From the NCBI GenBank assembly GCA_033675265.1, contig JAUJYZ010000954.1, positions 36,790 to 100,789 of the forward strand: a stretch of DNA of 64,000 nucleotides, given 5' to 3'. The translations under genes were made by a program, and so were the position numbers. Below the pieces are notes generated by a model. It worked only from the letters and a program-made list of their open reading frames with translations, was not told the origin of the DNA and did no database searches. Positions 24,501 through 34,876 of this stretch are shown in pieces; position 1 is the stretch's first letter; each line of letters begins with the position of its first letter. The stretch comes from Actinostola sp. cb2023. Lineage: Eukaryota > Cnidaria > Anthozoa > Actiniaria > Actinostolidae.

Positions 24501-25566
24501 TGGATAGATTTTGATAAAAACGCGATTTTAGATGAAAACTTCAGCCTACCTTCACGCGAAAGAGTCGTCAATGGCTACGTGGTGACTGTAAATATGAGCC
24601 AAAAACTACAGGTTGTTTCTATATATTCACAAATCTTTGTACATAATTTTATTCTATAAACTCTTAGTTAGCCATTTGAGGAAAAGGTTAGCAATCCGTT
24701 TAGTTTCTACGAAAAAATACCTTTCATTCTCGACTTTCCGTGGATTTAACGCACGTAATTTTCGATCAGAAAAAGGGTATTATAGTTTGAAGCAATCTGG
24801 CTCCATAGCGAAGTCGGTGACCCTCATTTTTGATTTGCTCATTTAGCGTCTATAATGATCTTATTTCACCATGCAAAGTTTCAGGAAAAAAACATGGATA
24901 TTTTTTTTTGCCCGGGAACGTCCTTAATGAATGTTTTGAAATTAAATGATTTCTTGAGAAAAAATGAATTATTTGCTTGCGATTAGGATTTTTATCCCTC
25001 TTGTTAATACTAAAGTTGATTAGCTTAAATAGTTACAATATGGTAACCCTGTGTAGTTTTATTTGACAATTTAACTCACATGGCTTCTTGGCATGGGTCC
25101 CATTTTATTCACCACCCCCTCTAGGAGGCCAAGTTCATCACATGATGCATGCTGTTTGGCCATGGGATGCCATTCGCCTTTCAGTCATTGACAAACTAAC
25201 ATGGTATTGTTTGTTAGAATTGTAGGGAAGGCATAAATAGCCATTTTTTTCTTGGCCAAGCAATGGAGTCCGCAATGTCTTCCGCTGATTATCAGTAGAG
25301 CATGCGCGTTTTTCATCCCAGTTCCTAAGGGTTTATAATAAGTTATTGCTTAATGACTTTTTGGTGTTTTAGACTCAACGGCAATATCTGGATTGGCTAA
25401 GTCGCTCGGGGCTTGGGTCGGACCGACACACCATTACATCAACTGGGCACCAGTCCTCCAGTCGAATAGCAATTGTGTGTCCGCCAGAGCCTGGGAACCA
25501 TACCAATTGGATAAAGTACAATGTAGCGAAACTATGGAATTCATCTGTGAAAAACGGTTTGACTAG
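15345..25566 (+). CDS. Secreted PAN/apple, C-type lectin and LamG protein, 7 exons, 442 aa
   Basis: The exons 15345-15659, 17442-17471, 17792-17957, 18505-18574, 23157-23453, 23917-24173 and 25373-25566 all have AG acceptors and GT donors. Their phases agree, and they sum to 1329 bp (443 codons with TAG). The start was chosen at 15345 because a clear signal peptide follows; an upstream in-frame ATG (15192) would precede it by 51 residues. Order: signal peptide, PAN/apple (residues about 23-90), short linker, N half of a C-type lectin domain, LamG_3-type jelly roll (208 codons), C half of the lectin domain. A soluble, secreted or surface-associated recognition protein is inferred. The EPN/QPD and WND calcium-site motifs are not visible, so sugar binding by the canonical site is not supported. 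Expression data were not available. Confidence 0.82.
15843..16017. repeat. Direct repeat in intron 1 (second copy 16489-16686)
   Basis: The sequence AAGATTTTGTTTGGAAAA through the GCGTCCGTGTTG, GGAGACCAAAAGGAGACC and CAGAAACATACAGATTTC blocks is present twice in the intron, the second copy with a different middle. Between them (16164) lies a fragment of the 13066-15039 element end. Confidence 0.7.
16690..17441. other. Remainder of intron 1
   Basis: AT-rich intron sequence. No coding or clear repeat structure was recognised. Confidence 0.5.
17442..17471 (+). CDS. Exon 2: 30-bp micro-exon
   Basis: Between CTGCAG and GTAAGT there is a 30-bp, phase 0-0 exon encoding ISVTKTKQEK. It keeps the frame either way, so it may be optional. 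Another acceptor five bases downstream would break the frame with exon 3. Confidence 0.6.
17792..17957 (+). CDS. Exon 3: N-terminal half of the C-type lectin domain
   Basis: It starts after CATTACAG and ends before GTTTGT in phase 1. It encodes DGWYQLGSSAFKHF, then TWKDANDTC and LATINSELENRF, the beta1-alpha1-alpha2 part of a C-type lectin fold. The optional first disulfide pair is missing. The Cys of ANDTC is the partner expected for the FIC cysteine in the last exon. Confidence 0.85.
18173..18315. repeat. Dispersed repeat R2, copy 2
   Basis: Homologous to 10921-11066. It lies in intron 3 of the lectin gene. Confidence 0.75.
18505..24173 (+). CDS. Exons 4-6: LamG/pentraxin-type cassette, phase 1-1
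   Basis: Exons 18505-18574, 23157-23453 and 23917-24173 encode ALNHWKLDGSD, then LTIAFWVKLYSS, then NQWTHVAVTWDR, NIFQDGIQI, DVGFKRD, GRMRELVVFNRPLTSQEV. These are the strand motifs of a LamG_3 (concanavalin-like) jelly roll. The three exons total 624 bp, begin and end in phase 1, and can therefore be gained or skipped without changing the frame. Confidence 0.85.
18695..19337. mobile_element. TTAA-flanked MITE (element 1)
   Basis: TTAA at 18691-18694 and 19338-19341 brackets inverted ends GGCATGGTTCTA and TAGAACCATGCC. This target is typical of piggyBac and Kolobok elements. The 643-bp interior is non-coding. Confidence 0.7.
19421..19900. mobile_element. TTAA-flanked MITE (element 2)
   Basis: TTAA at 19417-19420 and 19901-19904. 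The ends AGGAGAACTGAAG and CTTCAGTTCCCCT are inverted repeats. Two CCCCATG...GACGTCAC blocks occur inside. The right TTAA is shared with the next element. Confidence 0.7.
20355..21400. repeat. Dispersed repeat family R4, copy A (truncated)
   Basis: From ATATAACGCGCGCTCTGATT this block follows 32886-34145 closely but lacks the SINE-like insertion of that copy. It gives the empty site near GTCAAAACAGTAAACTGCAC (21224-21243). A short inverse fragment of the same end sits just upstream of the lectin gene (15245-15275). Confidence 0.75.
21409..21597. mobile_element. 189-bp fold-back (palindromic) element
   Basis: Arms of about 85 bp are near-perfect reverse complements: ACAAATAGAAAACGTTTTCC at the left tip and GGAAACGTTTTCTATTTGT at the right tip. 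They are joined by a short GC-richer loop. Copy B of R4 lacks it after the shared TTATTTTATAAAA. Confidence 0.85.
21898..21936. repeat. G21 run facing a C12 run
   Basis: G at 21898-21918, then CAGTTG, then C at 21925-21936. It can form a hairpin, and the G run could form a quadruplex. Run length may be unreliable in an assembly. Confidence 0.9.
24174..25372. other. Intron 6 with a diverged direct duplication
   Basis: Blocks near 24425-24520 and 24815-24910 share GTCGGTGACCC, AAAACATGGATA and spacing and look like two old copies of one repeat. No exon was found here. Confidence 0.5.
25373..25566 (+). CDS. Exon 7: C-terminal half of the C-type lectin domain
   Basis: After TTGGTGTTTTAG it starts in phase 1 and encodes GAWVGPTHHYINWAP, SNCVSARAW, DKVQCSETMEFICEKRFD and TAG. 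It supplies three of the four core cysteines. It can be joined in frame to exon 3 as well as to exon 6. Confidence 0.85.
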
Positions 25567-25605
25567 TAATGAACACGCCACACCACGTCACTTCATGGGT
25601 GAAAT

Positions 25606-25611
25606 AATAAA
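25606..25611 (+). terminator. Poly(A) signal AATAAA for the lectin gene
   Basis: AATAAA lies 39 bases after the stop codon. No further signal is closer. Confidence 0.6.
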
Positions 25612-26108
25612 CACTTATTGGATAAGGTAGAGTGTGATATGAAGAATTATACAAAACGCCTTTGAAGCTAATTTGCGCTTTTCCAAAAAGGAACATTTCG
25701 TGGACTAAGATAGAAAACACTATGAAAAACGCTAAATAACAGGTCTTCAACGCAAATTGATATTTCTCTGAAGGTTCACTAATGGGGTCCGAATTTCGGA
25801 ACACTTTTGGTTGTTCCGAGTATTTTAGCCCATATGCATCTAATGCCCGGTTCAGATGCCGAAACTCACATGAACCAGCTAAGCTGAATTGGAAAATCCT
25901 GTTTAAATATTGTCAATAAATAAAATAAATGAGCCGAATGCAATCAAAACAAAAGATAATTAGGCGGTATTCTTTGATCTTATTAGATTCGGCTCATATG
26001 CATTACATCATCATCATATACGGTGACGTATGCTTCTAATGCTAATGACGTATGCTTCTAATGCTTCTGTTTTTAATGTATATAATAATTAGGGTTTCTT
26101 TAATTAGT
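25612..26108. other. Intergenic, no gene seen
   Basis: AT-rich. A duplicated GACGTATGCTTCTAATGCT occurs near 26026-26065. Nothing else was supported. Confidence 0.4.
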
Positions 26109-26116
26109 TTTGTTAA

Positions 26117-26536
26117 AGTGCCCATGAAACGAAAATGTCGATCCTTGTTTTATTGTACAATATTGTTGTTTGGTCTTTCTCTGAACATTTGCTGTATTTA
26201 AACATCGACTTTGAGCGTGCGAACATTTTCTTTTCGTGGTTCGAAAATTATCATTTTCAACCAAAATGTGCGACAAGAGACTGGGCCCTTGACAATGGCT
26301 CGGTGACGTCATAAGTTGTGCATGCCTTTGTTTGCACAACTCTTGACGTAACATTTCTATAGTTTGACCGAGCGGGAATTGTCGCACTTTGAAACCCAAA
26401 ATGCCCAACTTCGTGCGCGAAGTAAAACATGTTCCCTTAACTCAATTCACTTTTTATTAACGCCATCTAAACAAGCAAATAGTAAACTTTCGTAGTAGCA
26501 AATAAAAACGTTTTTTTTTTCCGTTTCATAGGCACT
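26117..26536. mobile_element. MITE with 8-bp target duplication
   Basis: TTTGTTAA at 26109-26116 is repeated at 26537-26544. The ends AGTGCCCATGAAACGAAAA and the complement AGTGCCTATGAAACGGAAA are inverted repeats. An 8-bp duplication fits hAT- or P-type transposases. Short open frames inside are not genes. Confidence 0.85.
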
Positions 26537-26775
26537 TTTGTTAAGTGCTATGAACAATTAATGCTAATAGCGCTATATAAATAAATATTATTATATTATA
26601 CATGTTTCTTGTAAGCGATTTACATATTATTGAATACAATAAAGAAAGAAGTAACATAATTCATTTGCTAATCTGTTGAATTCATCTCTCAAGTGCCTTC
26701 ATGTTGGCAGCAAGAGCTTATTGTCATCAATAACAGAAAACATGCATAAAATGATACACGATTTTGGTTGCTAAT

Positions 26776-27060
26776 CTACCCACGTTCTCTGGCTTCTTCG
26801 TAATGTCTGGGGAGCCCATTGTATGATCCTTTCCAATACTGTAGCTTGAAGCTATCAGCATGCACTTCTTGAACCTTTCCAATCACTGTTTCTATGTCAT
26901 AATGGGCTAGTTTCACAGCAACCAATGAACCTATTTCCAAATTATCCAAACAGCTCTCAAGCGTCTCCACTGGATCTTGGCGTTCTCTTCGGGTTCTGTA
27001 TCTACCAGTGTAAATATGGGCAAACAACTTGAGGTGAATTAATGAACACTAGCAAAACAT
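26776..27060 (-). CDS. Possible last exon of an unrecognised minus-strand gene
   Basis: The frame 27027-26776 gives 83 residues with a compact barrel-like pattern (GSLVAVKLAHYDIETVIGKV, then SFKLQYWKGSYNG) and ends in RERG and a stop. Possible acceptors lie at 27030-27052. The SLVAVKL...GKV...YWKG text resembles Tudor/SH3-like barrels, but I do not recognise the family. Confidence 0.4.
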
Positions 27061-27078
27061 TATATAATTGAAGATGAC

Positions 27079-27945
27079 AGTCGAACCTCTCCACATTGGG
27101 ACTAAATTTTGTTATTGTGGCCGTTGTGTAGAGGGGCCGTTATGGTGAGGTTTTAAAAACGAACTAGACGCTCTTCTAGCGTGAAGTCGGGCTTCTAAAT
27201 GAAATGTAACCTATTTGAACTAAATATAGATATCTTATAGTGCGATTAAAACAGTGTTTGGTTGCTCGTCGTTACATGACTCGAGCTCGATAGAACTTGC
27301 TTTCCTTGCAATTTCAGTACTGCGATTTCACAAACTCAGCGAATCATGAATGACAATGACATAGTTTATTTGTTACCATAAATATATCCATACAAATACA
27401 AATACCGTATACATAAACTAGACATCGCATAGTGATTAAACAATGTTTGGATGAAGTGTAAATATGGGTTTACCTCGACGGTTATCGGTCGGCTGAAAAC
27501 CTTACAACTGTTCTCTTCATCGCCGGCTGCGTGTATCAACTCACTTCGTTCTAAGTTCTGAAGATCTCTAAACCCTTTGCAGTACTAGTACTGGATTGAT
27601 AAATCCATATCTCTATGAATTATTGTGGTTATTTGGAAAACAAGACGACATAAACTTCCTCCAACAAGGTTTGTGAATTCAGAATCGACCAGTCTCGTAT
27701 TGATAAATCATGTTGTTAGAGCCTTCGGTGATTATCTTAGCGGCCGGCACAGGGCGCATGCGCTGTAGAACCCAGTATGCTTTCTGAGGTCAACGACGTC
27801 GACGACGACAACGACAAAGAACGCTTCTCATTTTTAGAGTCGGGTTTTCCACATGAAGCCCGACTAATAAATGTATGTACTTGCTGGAGGTCGGGAAAAA
27901 ACGCTGACCGTTACAGAGGGGTGGCCGTTGTGGCGAGGTGGCTCG
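27079..27945. mobile_element. Degenerate pogo/Tigger-like MITE
   Basis: The left end reads CAGTCGAACCTCTCCACATT followed by GTGGCCGTTGTGTAGAGG and GGCCGTTATGGTGAGGT. The right end carries GAGGGGTGGCCGTTGTGGCG. This GGCCGTT...AGAGG wording is typical of Tigger-type ends. Inner arms AAGTCGGGCTTC and GAAGCCCGACT are also inverted. The right tip is not clean. Confidence 0.55.
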
Positions 27946-27946
27946 T

Positions 27947-28223
27947 TTTCTTTTTTATGCAATTCTTGCAGATGAGGAGGTATCTCAGTACTGCATGAAG
28001 GACGCACCTTATCACATTTAATTAGTTTTTCCAATGGCCACTCAGAAATAGGTGGAATGACAGTCAACTGGTCTTTCTCGATCTGCCAATTTTCCCAGAA
28101 GTTTGACACACCATCTGGGTAATGGTCTTTAAACTGTTTTATGTCCTTTCCAAGGCTCTCTAAATCAATCTTCTGGGTGGAATTTGAAGGCATTGACGTG
28201 ATGGGACTATCTCCAGGGAGTGT
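27947..28223 (-). CDS. Possible internal exon of the same minus-strand gene
   Basis: After an acceptor (TTGCTTTTCAG, complement of 28224-28234) the frame reads TLPGDSPITSMPSNSTQKID, then KDHYPDGVSNFWENWQIEKD and PPISEWPLEKL. It runs into the Tigger-like element at about 27945, so the donor may have been lost. No domain was recognised. Linkage with 26776-27060 is inferred only from strand and distance. Confidence 0.4.
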
Positions 28224-28243
28224 CTGAAAAGCAACATATTTTA

Positions 28244-29007
<764 letters not shown>

Positions 29008-29308
29008 CTTTATTGAAGTGTCGGGTTATTTAGCTACACCAACAGTTGACACGGTAGGCCCAGTAATACTCGAGAGCATTTCAGCACGAGGTCAAAAACC
29101 AGTAAGTAAACTTATTATCGACAAAATTTAGCTTCTTATTGAAACTTTGACCGAGTCTTATGTTGGTTAGTCTTGCTTCCAGCGAATCGTCTAGAATTAT
29201 TTATGAGGGATTTTAGTAGTCAAGTAGTCTTAATGAAGCAGATGCTGAGAAGGCTGCAATGTATATATACAGAAGTGCATTTCTTTTGGAAACAACTCAG
29301 ATAAGAGG

Positions 29309-29851
29309 TAGTCTGACTCCCTCGCAGCCGTGCTAAGTGTCGTCACGCAACGCTCTCGCCCCTCAGACACGGCTGCTTACCCAAGCTAAACATTCCGTTC
29401 CAATTGTAAGTGTTTAGCCAATCATATCAAGTTATTCGATATTCATGTTCACTGGTTGTCAACAACTCGACACTCCCAGGCTCATGTTTCGTTGTTTATT
29501 TACCTAAGAACATCGCAAAGTTAGGAAATGAATTCACATACACGATTTACTAGTCTTCCTGGCAGCCGTGTTTAGCCGTGTATTGGTTTAGTGTATTGCC
29601 CAGTTAAACTCTTTGATACTCGTTCATATGAAATTATTTCGCTGCAAGGCAAAACGCTTCGTCAATGGACGTCATCTTGTTTGTCACTGGTCTTTGGTAT
29701 GTTCGGTATGGCGCGAACCTTGGCCTGTTTTCGGGCAAAGAGCTCTGATTGGCTAATTCTGTGGAACGGAATGTTTAGCTTGGGTAAGCAGCCGTGTCTG
29801 AGGGGAGAGAGCGTTGCGTGACGACACTTAGCACGGCTGCGAGGGAGACTA
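29309..29851. mobile_element. Mutator-like MITE with long inverted repeats and 9-bp duplication
   Basis: GATAAGAGG at 29300-29308 is repeated at 29852-29860. The arms 29309-29401 and 29763-29851 are nearly perfect reverse complements (TAGTCT...CCCTCGCAGCCGTGCTAAG and complement). Long arms plus a 9-bp duplication are the usual signs of MULE-type elements. Confidence 0.85.
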
Positions 29852-29855
29852 GATA

Positions 29856-30593
29856 AGAGGGGACTGGTTGGGAAACCTTTTGTTATATGTTTTTGTTCGT
29901 TTTTTTCAACCGTGACCGTGCACAAATCTTTTGTTTTGTCATTGTTTTGCCTTAATGTGCTATGGTTGAACAACTGAACTCAAACGTTTCTTTTGGCTGC
30001 TTGTGCGATATATTCCAATTCAAAACGAAATATATTAGAATATTTAAATAAGTAATCCAATAGAGAACATGTGGGTTCATTCATTTAGCCATTTTCTAAC
30101 GAATTTGAAGAAACATTGTGCACGGTCAGGACATAGTTAGTAGAGGGGACTGGTTGGGAAACCTTTTGTTATATGTTTTTGTTCGTTTTTTTCAACCGTG
30201 ACCGTGCACAAATCTTTTGTTTTATCATTGTTTTGCCTTAATTTGCTATGGTTGAGCAACTGAACCCAAACGTTTCTTTTCGCTGATTGTGCGATATATT
30301 CCAATTCAAAATTAAATATATTAGAATATTTAAATAAATAATCCAATAGAGAACATTTGGGTTCATTCATTTAGCCATTTTCTAATGAATTTGAACAAAC
30401 ATTGTGCACGGTCAGGACCCGTTCAACATCATAATGACATTAGGACTAGAACAAGGAAATATAATAACAAAAGGCTTCCTAACCATTCCCTCTACTAACT
30501 ATGGTCAGGACCCGTTCAACATCATAATTACATTAGGACTAGAACAAAGAAATATAACAAAAGGCTTCCCAACCATTCCCCTCTACTAACTAT
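29856..30593. mobile_element. Inverted-repeat element with internal tandem duplication
   Basis: Two direct copies (about 29856-30137 and 30143-30420) share AGAGGGGACTGGTTGGGAAA through GTGCACGGTCAGGAC. Two copies of the opposite end follow (to 30505 and 30593), each reading AACAAAAGGCTTCC and ending in CCTCTACTAACTATGG. The outermost ends are inverted repeats. Duplication by unequal exchange or nested insertion of the same element is inferred. Confidence 0.7.
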
Positions 30594-30734
30594 GGTTGAA
30601 CGTATTTCAGATTCGGCACTTATTTAGCTAAAACACAAAATAATAATTTATTCTAAATTTCGAAACGTTCAAACGAAAACTCATTCGCATTTATGTCCAC
30701 AGGAAGAACGTTAGTTTTTCACATTCATCGTTAC

Positions 30735-32387
30735 TGTACGGGACCGCAAATGAACCCAGGCCCGCAAATGAACCCAGGCCCGCAAATGATCCCAAGACTG
30801 GATCCCAAATGATCCCAGGCCCGCAAATGATCCCAAGACTGGATCGCAAATGAACCCAGGCCCGCAAATGAACCCAGAGAGGACCGCAAGTGATCCCAGA
30901 GATAAAATCAGGAATCTGGAACGGAACAAAATGGGATTTCACACAGAGAAGTCCTGAAATGGAGTTTTCCAAGGAAACAGTGGAATGCTACAGGTCTACT
31001 CGGATGACATGGAATGTTGTGAAAAGTGCTTGTATGAAATGAATTATGAGTTTAATTGAGCCATATGTGCAAATATTATTCCACTCGATCCGCGTTCGCT
31101 GCGCTCACTCGTAAGATATCTAGTTGAACACTCGGAAGATAAATTCGTATCTCCGCGCGTCCATGTATTATTCTCTAAATAATATTACTTTCTCATAATT
31201 ATTGCTAATTATAAATAACTGAGGACACGTTTGTTGCTTTAAATGGCATAAATAAACAAATAAATCGTTTCAATTGACACTACCCTGAAGTGGCTTTTCA
31301 GTGTAAGTTTTACTGAAGCATTTGCTTCCTTTCGTTAATATCTCGACGAAATTATGTTGGATCACTCGGCCTTTGCCGTAATTTTTGATATTAATCTAAT
31401 CACGAAATTACAAAATACCGCATATTTTCTCCCCTAAACTGACACCCGGGCCTTTGGATGATATGACCTGCAAGGTAGTGAAAAACAATGAATAGAAAAA
31501 AAACGTGAATCATTAGTAAAACTAATTAAACTCAGCAGGCCGATGCAAATGTCTAAAGTTTGTACTGATCAGCGGTGTCAGGTTTAATCGAGAAAATACG
31601 GTAGATATGAAATAAAGTGCCTAATCATGAAGATGAAGTTTCTGTTAAAATAAATGAATGATGACGCTGAGAAATGCCAATTTGAGGCAAACTGAGAAAC
31701 AGTTTATATTTATTAAAATGTTTTTACCCTGGTTATATAATTACGGAATAAAGTTCAGTTCAGGGTCAGACTCGTTGACAACTTTGTGTGATTGAGTTTG
31801 AATTGGTAGTTCACTGACGTTTCTGGACATATATGAGCCTATTTTAGCTGGTATTTCGCGACATATATTTGCTATTCATCACCTCCAAGCAAAACAAGAT
31901 GGCTTCGCGTTGCGCGAGCGTGTCTCTTTCTTAATTCTTGAAAATAAATTATATATATATTTGGCTGGCTATTCACATGTGTGGTATATACTATAAAAGA
32001 CTCGCGGCTCGGGAAATATCCACCCGACTACTCACCGACGCTGAGGGGAGTAATTGTTAATTATTTGAGAACAAATGTTATTGAATGAGACTGCCAAATG
32101 CTTTTCTAAAAAATGACCATTGTTCTTCTACAAAACAGGGATGTTTTTATTTTCAAAGGCGTTAATATGAGAAAAAGTGTGAAATCCCATTTTGTTCCGT
32201 TCCAGATTCCTGATTTTATCTCTGGGGATCACTTGCGGTCCTCTCTGGGTTCATTTGCGGGCCTGGGTTCATTTGCGATCCAGTCTTGGGATCATTTGCG
32301 GGCCTGGGATCATTTGGGATCCAGTCTTGGGATCATTTGCGGGCCTGGGTTCATTTGCGGGCCTGGGTTCATTTGCGGTCCCGTACA
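30735..32387. mobile_element. 1.65-kb element with 210-bp arms made of short tandem units
   Basis: Arms 30735-30944 and 32177-32387 are reverse complements with about one indel. Each is built of 18-19-bp variants of GGCCCGCAAATGAACCCA. The tips are TGTACGGGACC and its complement. GTTAC at 30730-30734 is repeated at 32388-32392. R3 copy A shows the uninterrupted CATCGTTACTGCCAAG. The 1.23-kb interior has no gene. Confidence 0.85.
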
Positions 32388-32834
32388 GTTACTGCCAAGC
32401 TTTAGAAACGAACAACAGCTCCGACAACACGTTTATGAACATTGGTGGTCTGTTTATTTAATATCAATTTGACTTCGTTTTTACTGAGTTCTGTTCTGGT
32501 TTCTTTGCAGCCTGTGTTTTGTGTCGACTCGATATGACACCAGTTCAATAACATTGAAATGCATGAGCAAGAAAAATATAAAAATTCTGATTCTGAATCT
32601 GAATCTGATTCTGATTTCCTAGCATTTCGATTCTGATTTTGGTACTGACGTTATTCAAACTCTCTTATGTTGCATAAATAATCCAATTTCAGCCGATATC
32701 GTTCTTGTACATGTAATTGATCCAATTTCCGTCGTTTCAGCGTTTTACCGCCTTTCGGCCCGTTTCAGTTTTCAGCCGTTTCAGTTTCCGCGTTTTATCG
32801 TTACCCAATTTCGAGTTTAATATAATCGAAAGTA

Positions 32835-34291
32835 TGTTTCATCCGATATCCAAACACATCGAAGTTGGTTTTATAAAATAACATATATATAACGCGCGCT
32901 CTGATTGGCTAGAAAATCCCAAAAACCGTGTTTGTAAAAGTGAATATAAACATGGTTTCCGTGACCTTGACAGACCTTGAAGCGATCGATGCAGTGAATT
33001 CAATTCGACAAATATATTTTTTCTGTTGTCAAACATGTTTTATTTACTAAACAAAAGCCACTGATAGAATTACAGCATTTCTTATTTTCTCAAGTTCAAC
33101 TTCTATCTAAATGTGATTTTGTTTTGAAGCCGAAAATGTGCATGAATTGAGCTTGATTAACACACGAAACGACGAGTGACAGACGAGTCGTCCTATTTTG
33201 TCCAGAACATTGAATAACGAAGAAAACTAAATGTAACTCACATACTAACCGTTCTTTGAGTTCTATATATAACTACAATATTTGTGTACGACTGAAAATA
33301 ACATGAAACAACGTATTACTCTATTTACTCACAAAGCAGAGCAATTCTCGATTCTTGTAGCTAAATTCAAAATCAAATATTGACTATAACTTAATTTCAG
33401 TAAAATATGTCATAGAGAAAAAATATCGTCGTGTCTCAAAAACATCCATCGTTAATACATTCTTGTTGAGAAAAACTATGAAAAGGTTCAAAAATAAGAC
33501 AAAAACTGTAGATTTGGCTACCTGACTTCGTACTCAAATTCATCAAGTTGTCAAATCTGATTTCAGAAAGTTTGACGTCTTCATTGAATCAGCTCAGCTT
33601 TTTCTCACTTTTCTTCGTCTTTTGTGTTCACAGGATACACTAACTAACAATAAGGAAGCATTCTTCTGTAATTTTCTGACAGAAAATAGCATTCTTCAAA
33701 ACGATTTTCCTGTCAAAACACTTATTGAAATGAAAACTGATGGAGAATATACAGAACAAATGTTCGGAAAAAATCAGACGCCTCGAGCGGGAACCCCGGT
33801 TCGGTTAAAATCAGCGTCTTTGAGCTAATTTGAACTCCACGCTACTGTAGTTGCCTCGGTAGCTCAGTGGGTAGAGCACCTGTCATGAAATCGGGGTGTC
33901 GTGGGTTCGAATCCCGCTCGAGGCGTCTGATTTTTTCCGAACATTTGTTCTGTATATTCTCCATCAGTTTTCATTTCTATACATATATCATAGTTCTTTT
34001 CAGTAAAACACTTATTAACGGCACAGATATAAAAGTTGTCGAGTCTCTTTGATTTGATTGGATGGTGAGCCATTTCTGATGTTTTCAGGAGAATTGCACA
34101 TTTGATCAATGAAAACTTGCGTAAAGAAAACCTTGTAGTTATTTTATAAAAGCGGAGGCTCGTGATTTTCAAACTTTTCTCGTGTTCTCCCAACATCCCG
34201 CGTGTTTGTAAAAGTGAATATAAACACGGAAAATGTGTTGTATTGCTTAAATATAAACACACTTCAAGGTCTTTTGATATCGGATGAAACA
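32835..34291. mobile_element. R4 repeat copy B with terminal inverted repeats
   Basis: TGTTTCATCCGATATC at 32835-32850 and its complement at 34276-34291 define a 1.46-kb element, homologous inside to 20355-21400. It carries the palindromic SINE-like insertion at 33727-34005. No coding function was seen. Confidence 0.7.
33727..34005 (+). mobile_element. Palindrome-armed tRNA-derived element (SINE-like, copy 2)
   Basis: A tRNA-like segment of 73 bases (33853-33925) folds into a cloverleaf: acceptor GCCTCGG/TCGAGGC, D stem GCTC/GAGC, T stem GTGGG/CCCGC with loop TTCGAAT. The anticodon stem is weak, with a TGA-like loop that lacks U33. Bases 33727-33792 are the exact reverse complement of 33912-33977 (66 bp). 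AAAACACTTATT lies on both sides (33715-33726 and 34006-34017), and R4 copy A is empty here. Confidence 0.8.
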
Positions 34292-34876
34292 CAGTCTTTC
34301 TCGTGTTTCATATATATTACATAATCGTCTATGTTGATGCGAATCTTAAGAATTATTTTTGTGATCTTTGTTAGTCAGTAGTCTTTTAGTCTCTTTCTCT
34401 CTTTGTTATCCAGACCCCCTTGGCATTGCTTTTGTTCACAGTCAGTTCTGTACACTCGCTTTTTCAGTTGCATAATTTAGTTGGTCTTCCTTTATGGTTT
34501 ACAGGAGCAACTCGTATTACTGCGATTCTCAGTATTATGCGAACTCAGACATTTAGGCATTTGGCTTGTAATTTGGTTTTTCGCTTCTGTCAATCAACAT
34601 TAATCAGAAAACTTAAATATAAAAGTCAGAAGTCGACCCACCAACAAATGGAAACCAATTATGATTTTGAGCTAAATTATGGATCGTTTGGTCGAAGAAT
34701 GTATTTAGTTTTGAATTTGTTTGAGTTTTGAATTTAATTGACACAAGCGAAAACACAAGTTCCAGCCGACTGTTTGAATGTCTGAGTTCGAATAATACTA
34801 AGAACCGTAGTAAAGTATATATTTTGTGTTTTGTTCTACCCTTTTTTCACGCCTACTGATACGTTTACAATTATAT
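34292..34876. other. No supported gene
   Basis: A 103-residue frame (34420-34731) has no recognisable domain or splice context. The remainder is AT-rich. Confidence 0.35.

Larger units (their letters stand above)
29105..32590. repeat. R3 repeat copy B, split by three insertions
   Basis: R3 text is found at about 29155-29299, 30600-30734 and 32388-32590, in the order of copy A. Between these pieces lie the elements 29309-29851, 29856-30593 and 30735-32387. Confidence 0.8.

Noticed and set aside
30735..32387. LTR retrotransposon because of TG...CA tips and a 5-bp duplication
   Set aside because: The terminal repeats are inverted, not direct, and no retroelement genes or primer-binding site are present.
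30691..32472. Proteins rich in HLRAWVHLRS/GPGFICGP
   Set aside because: They are translations of the 18-19-bp tandem units in the inverted arms and appear in several frames on both strands.
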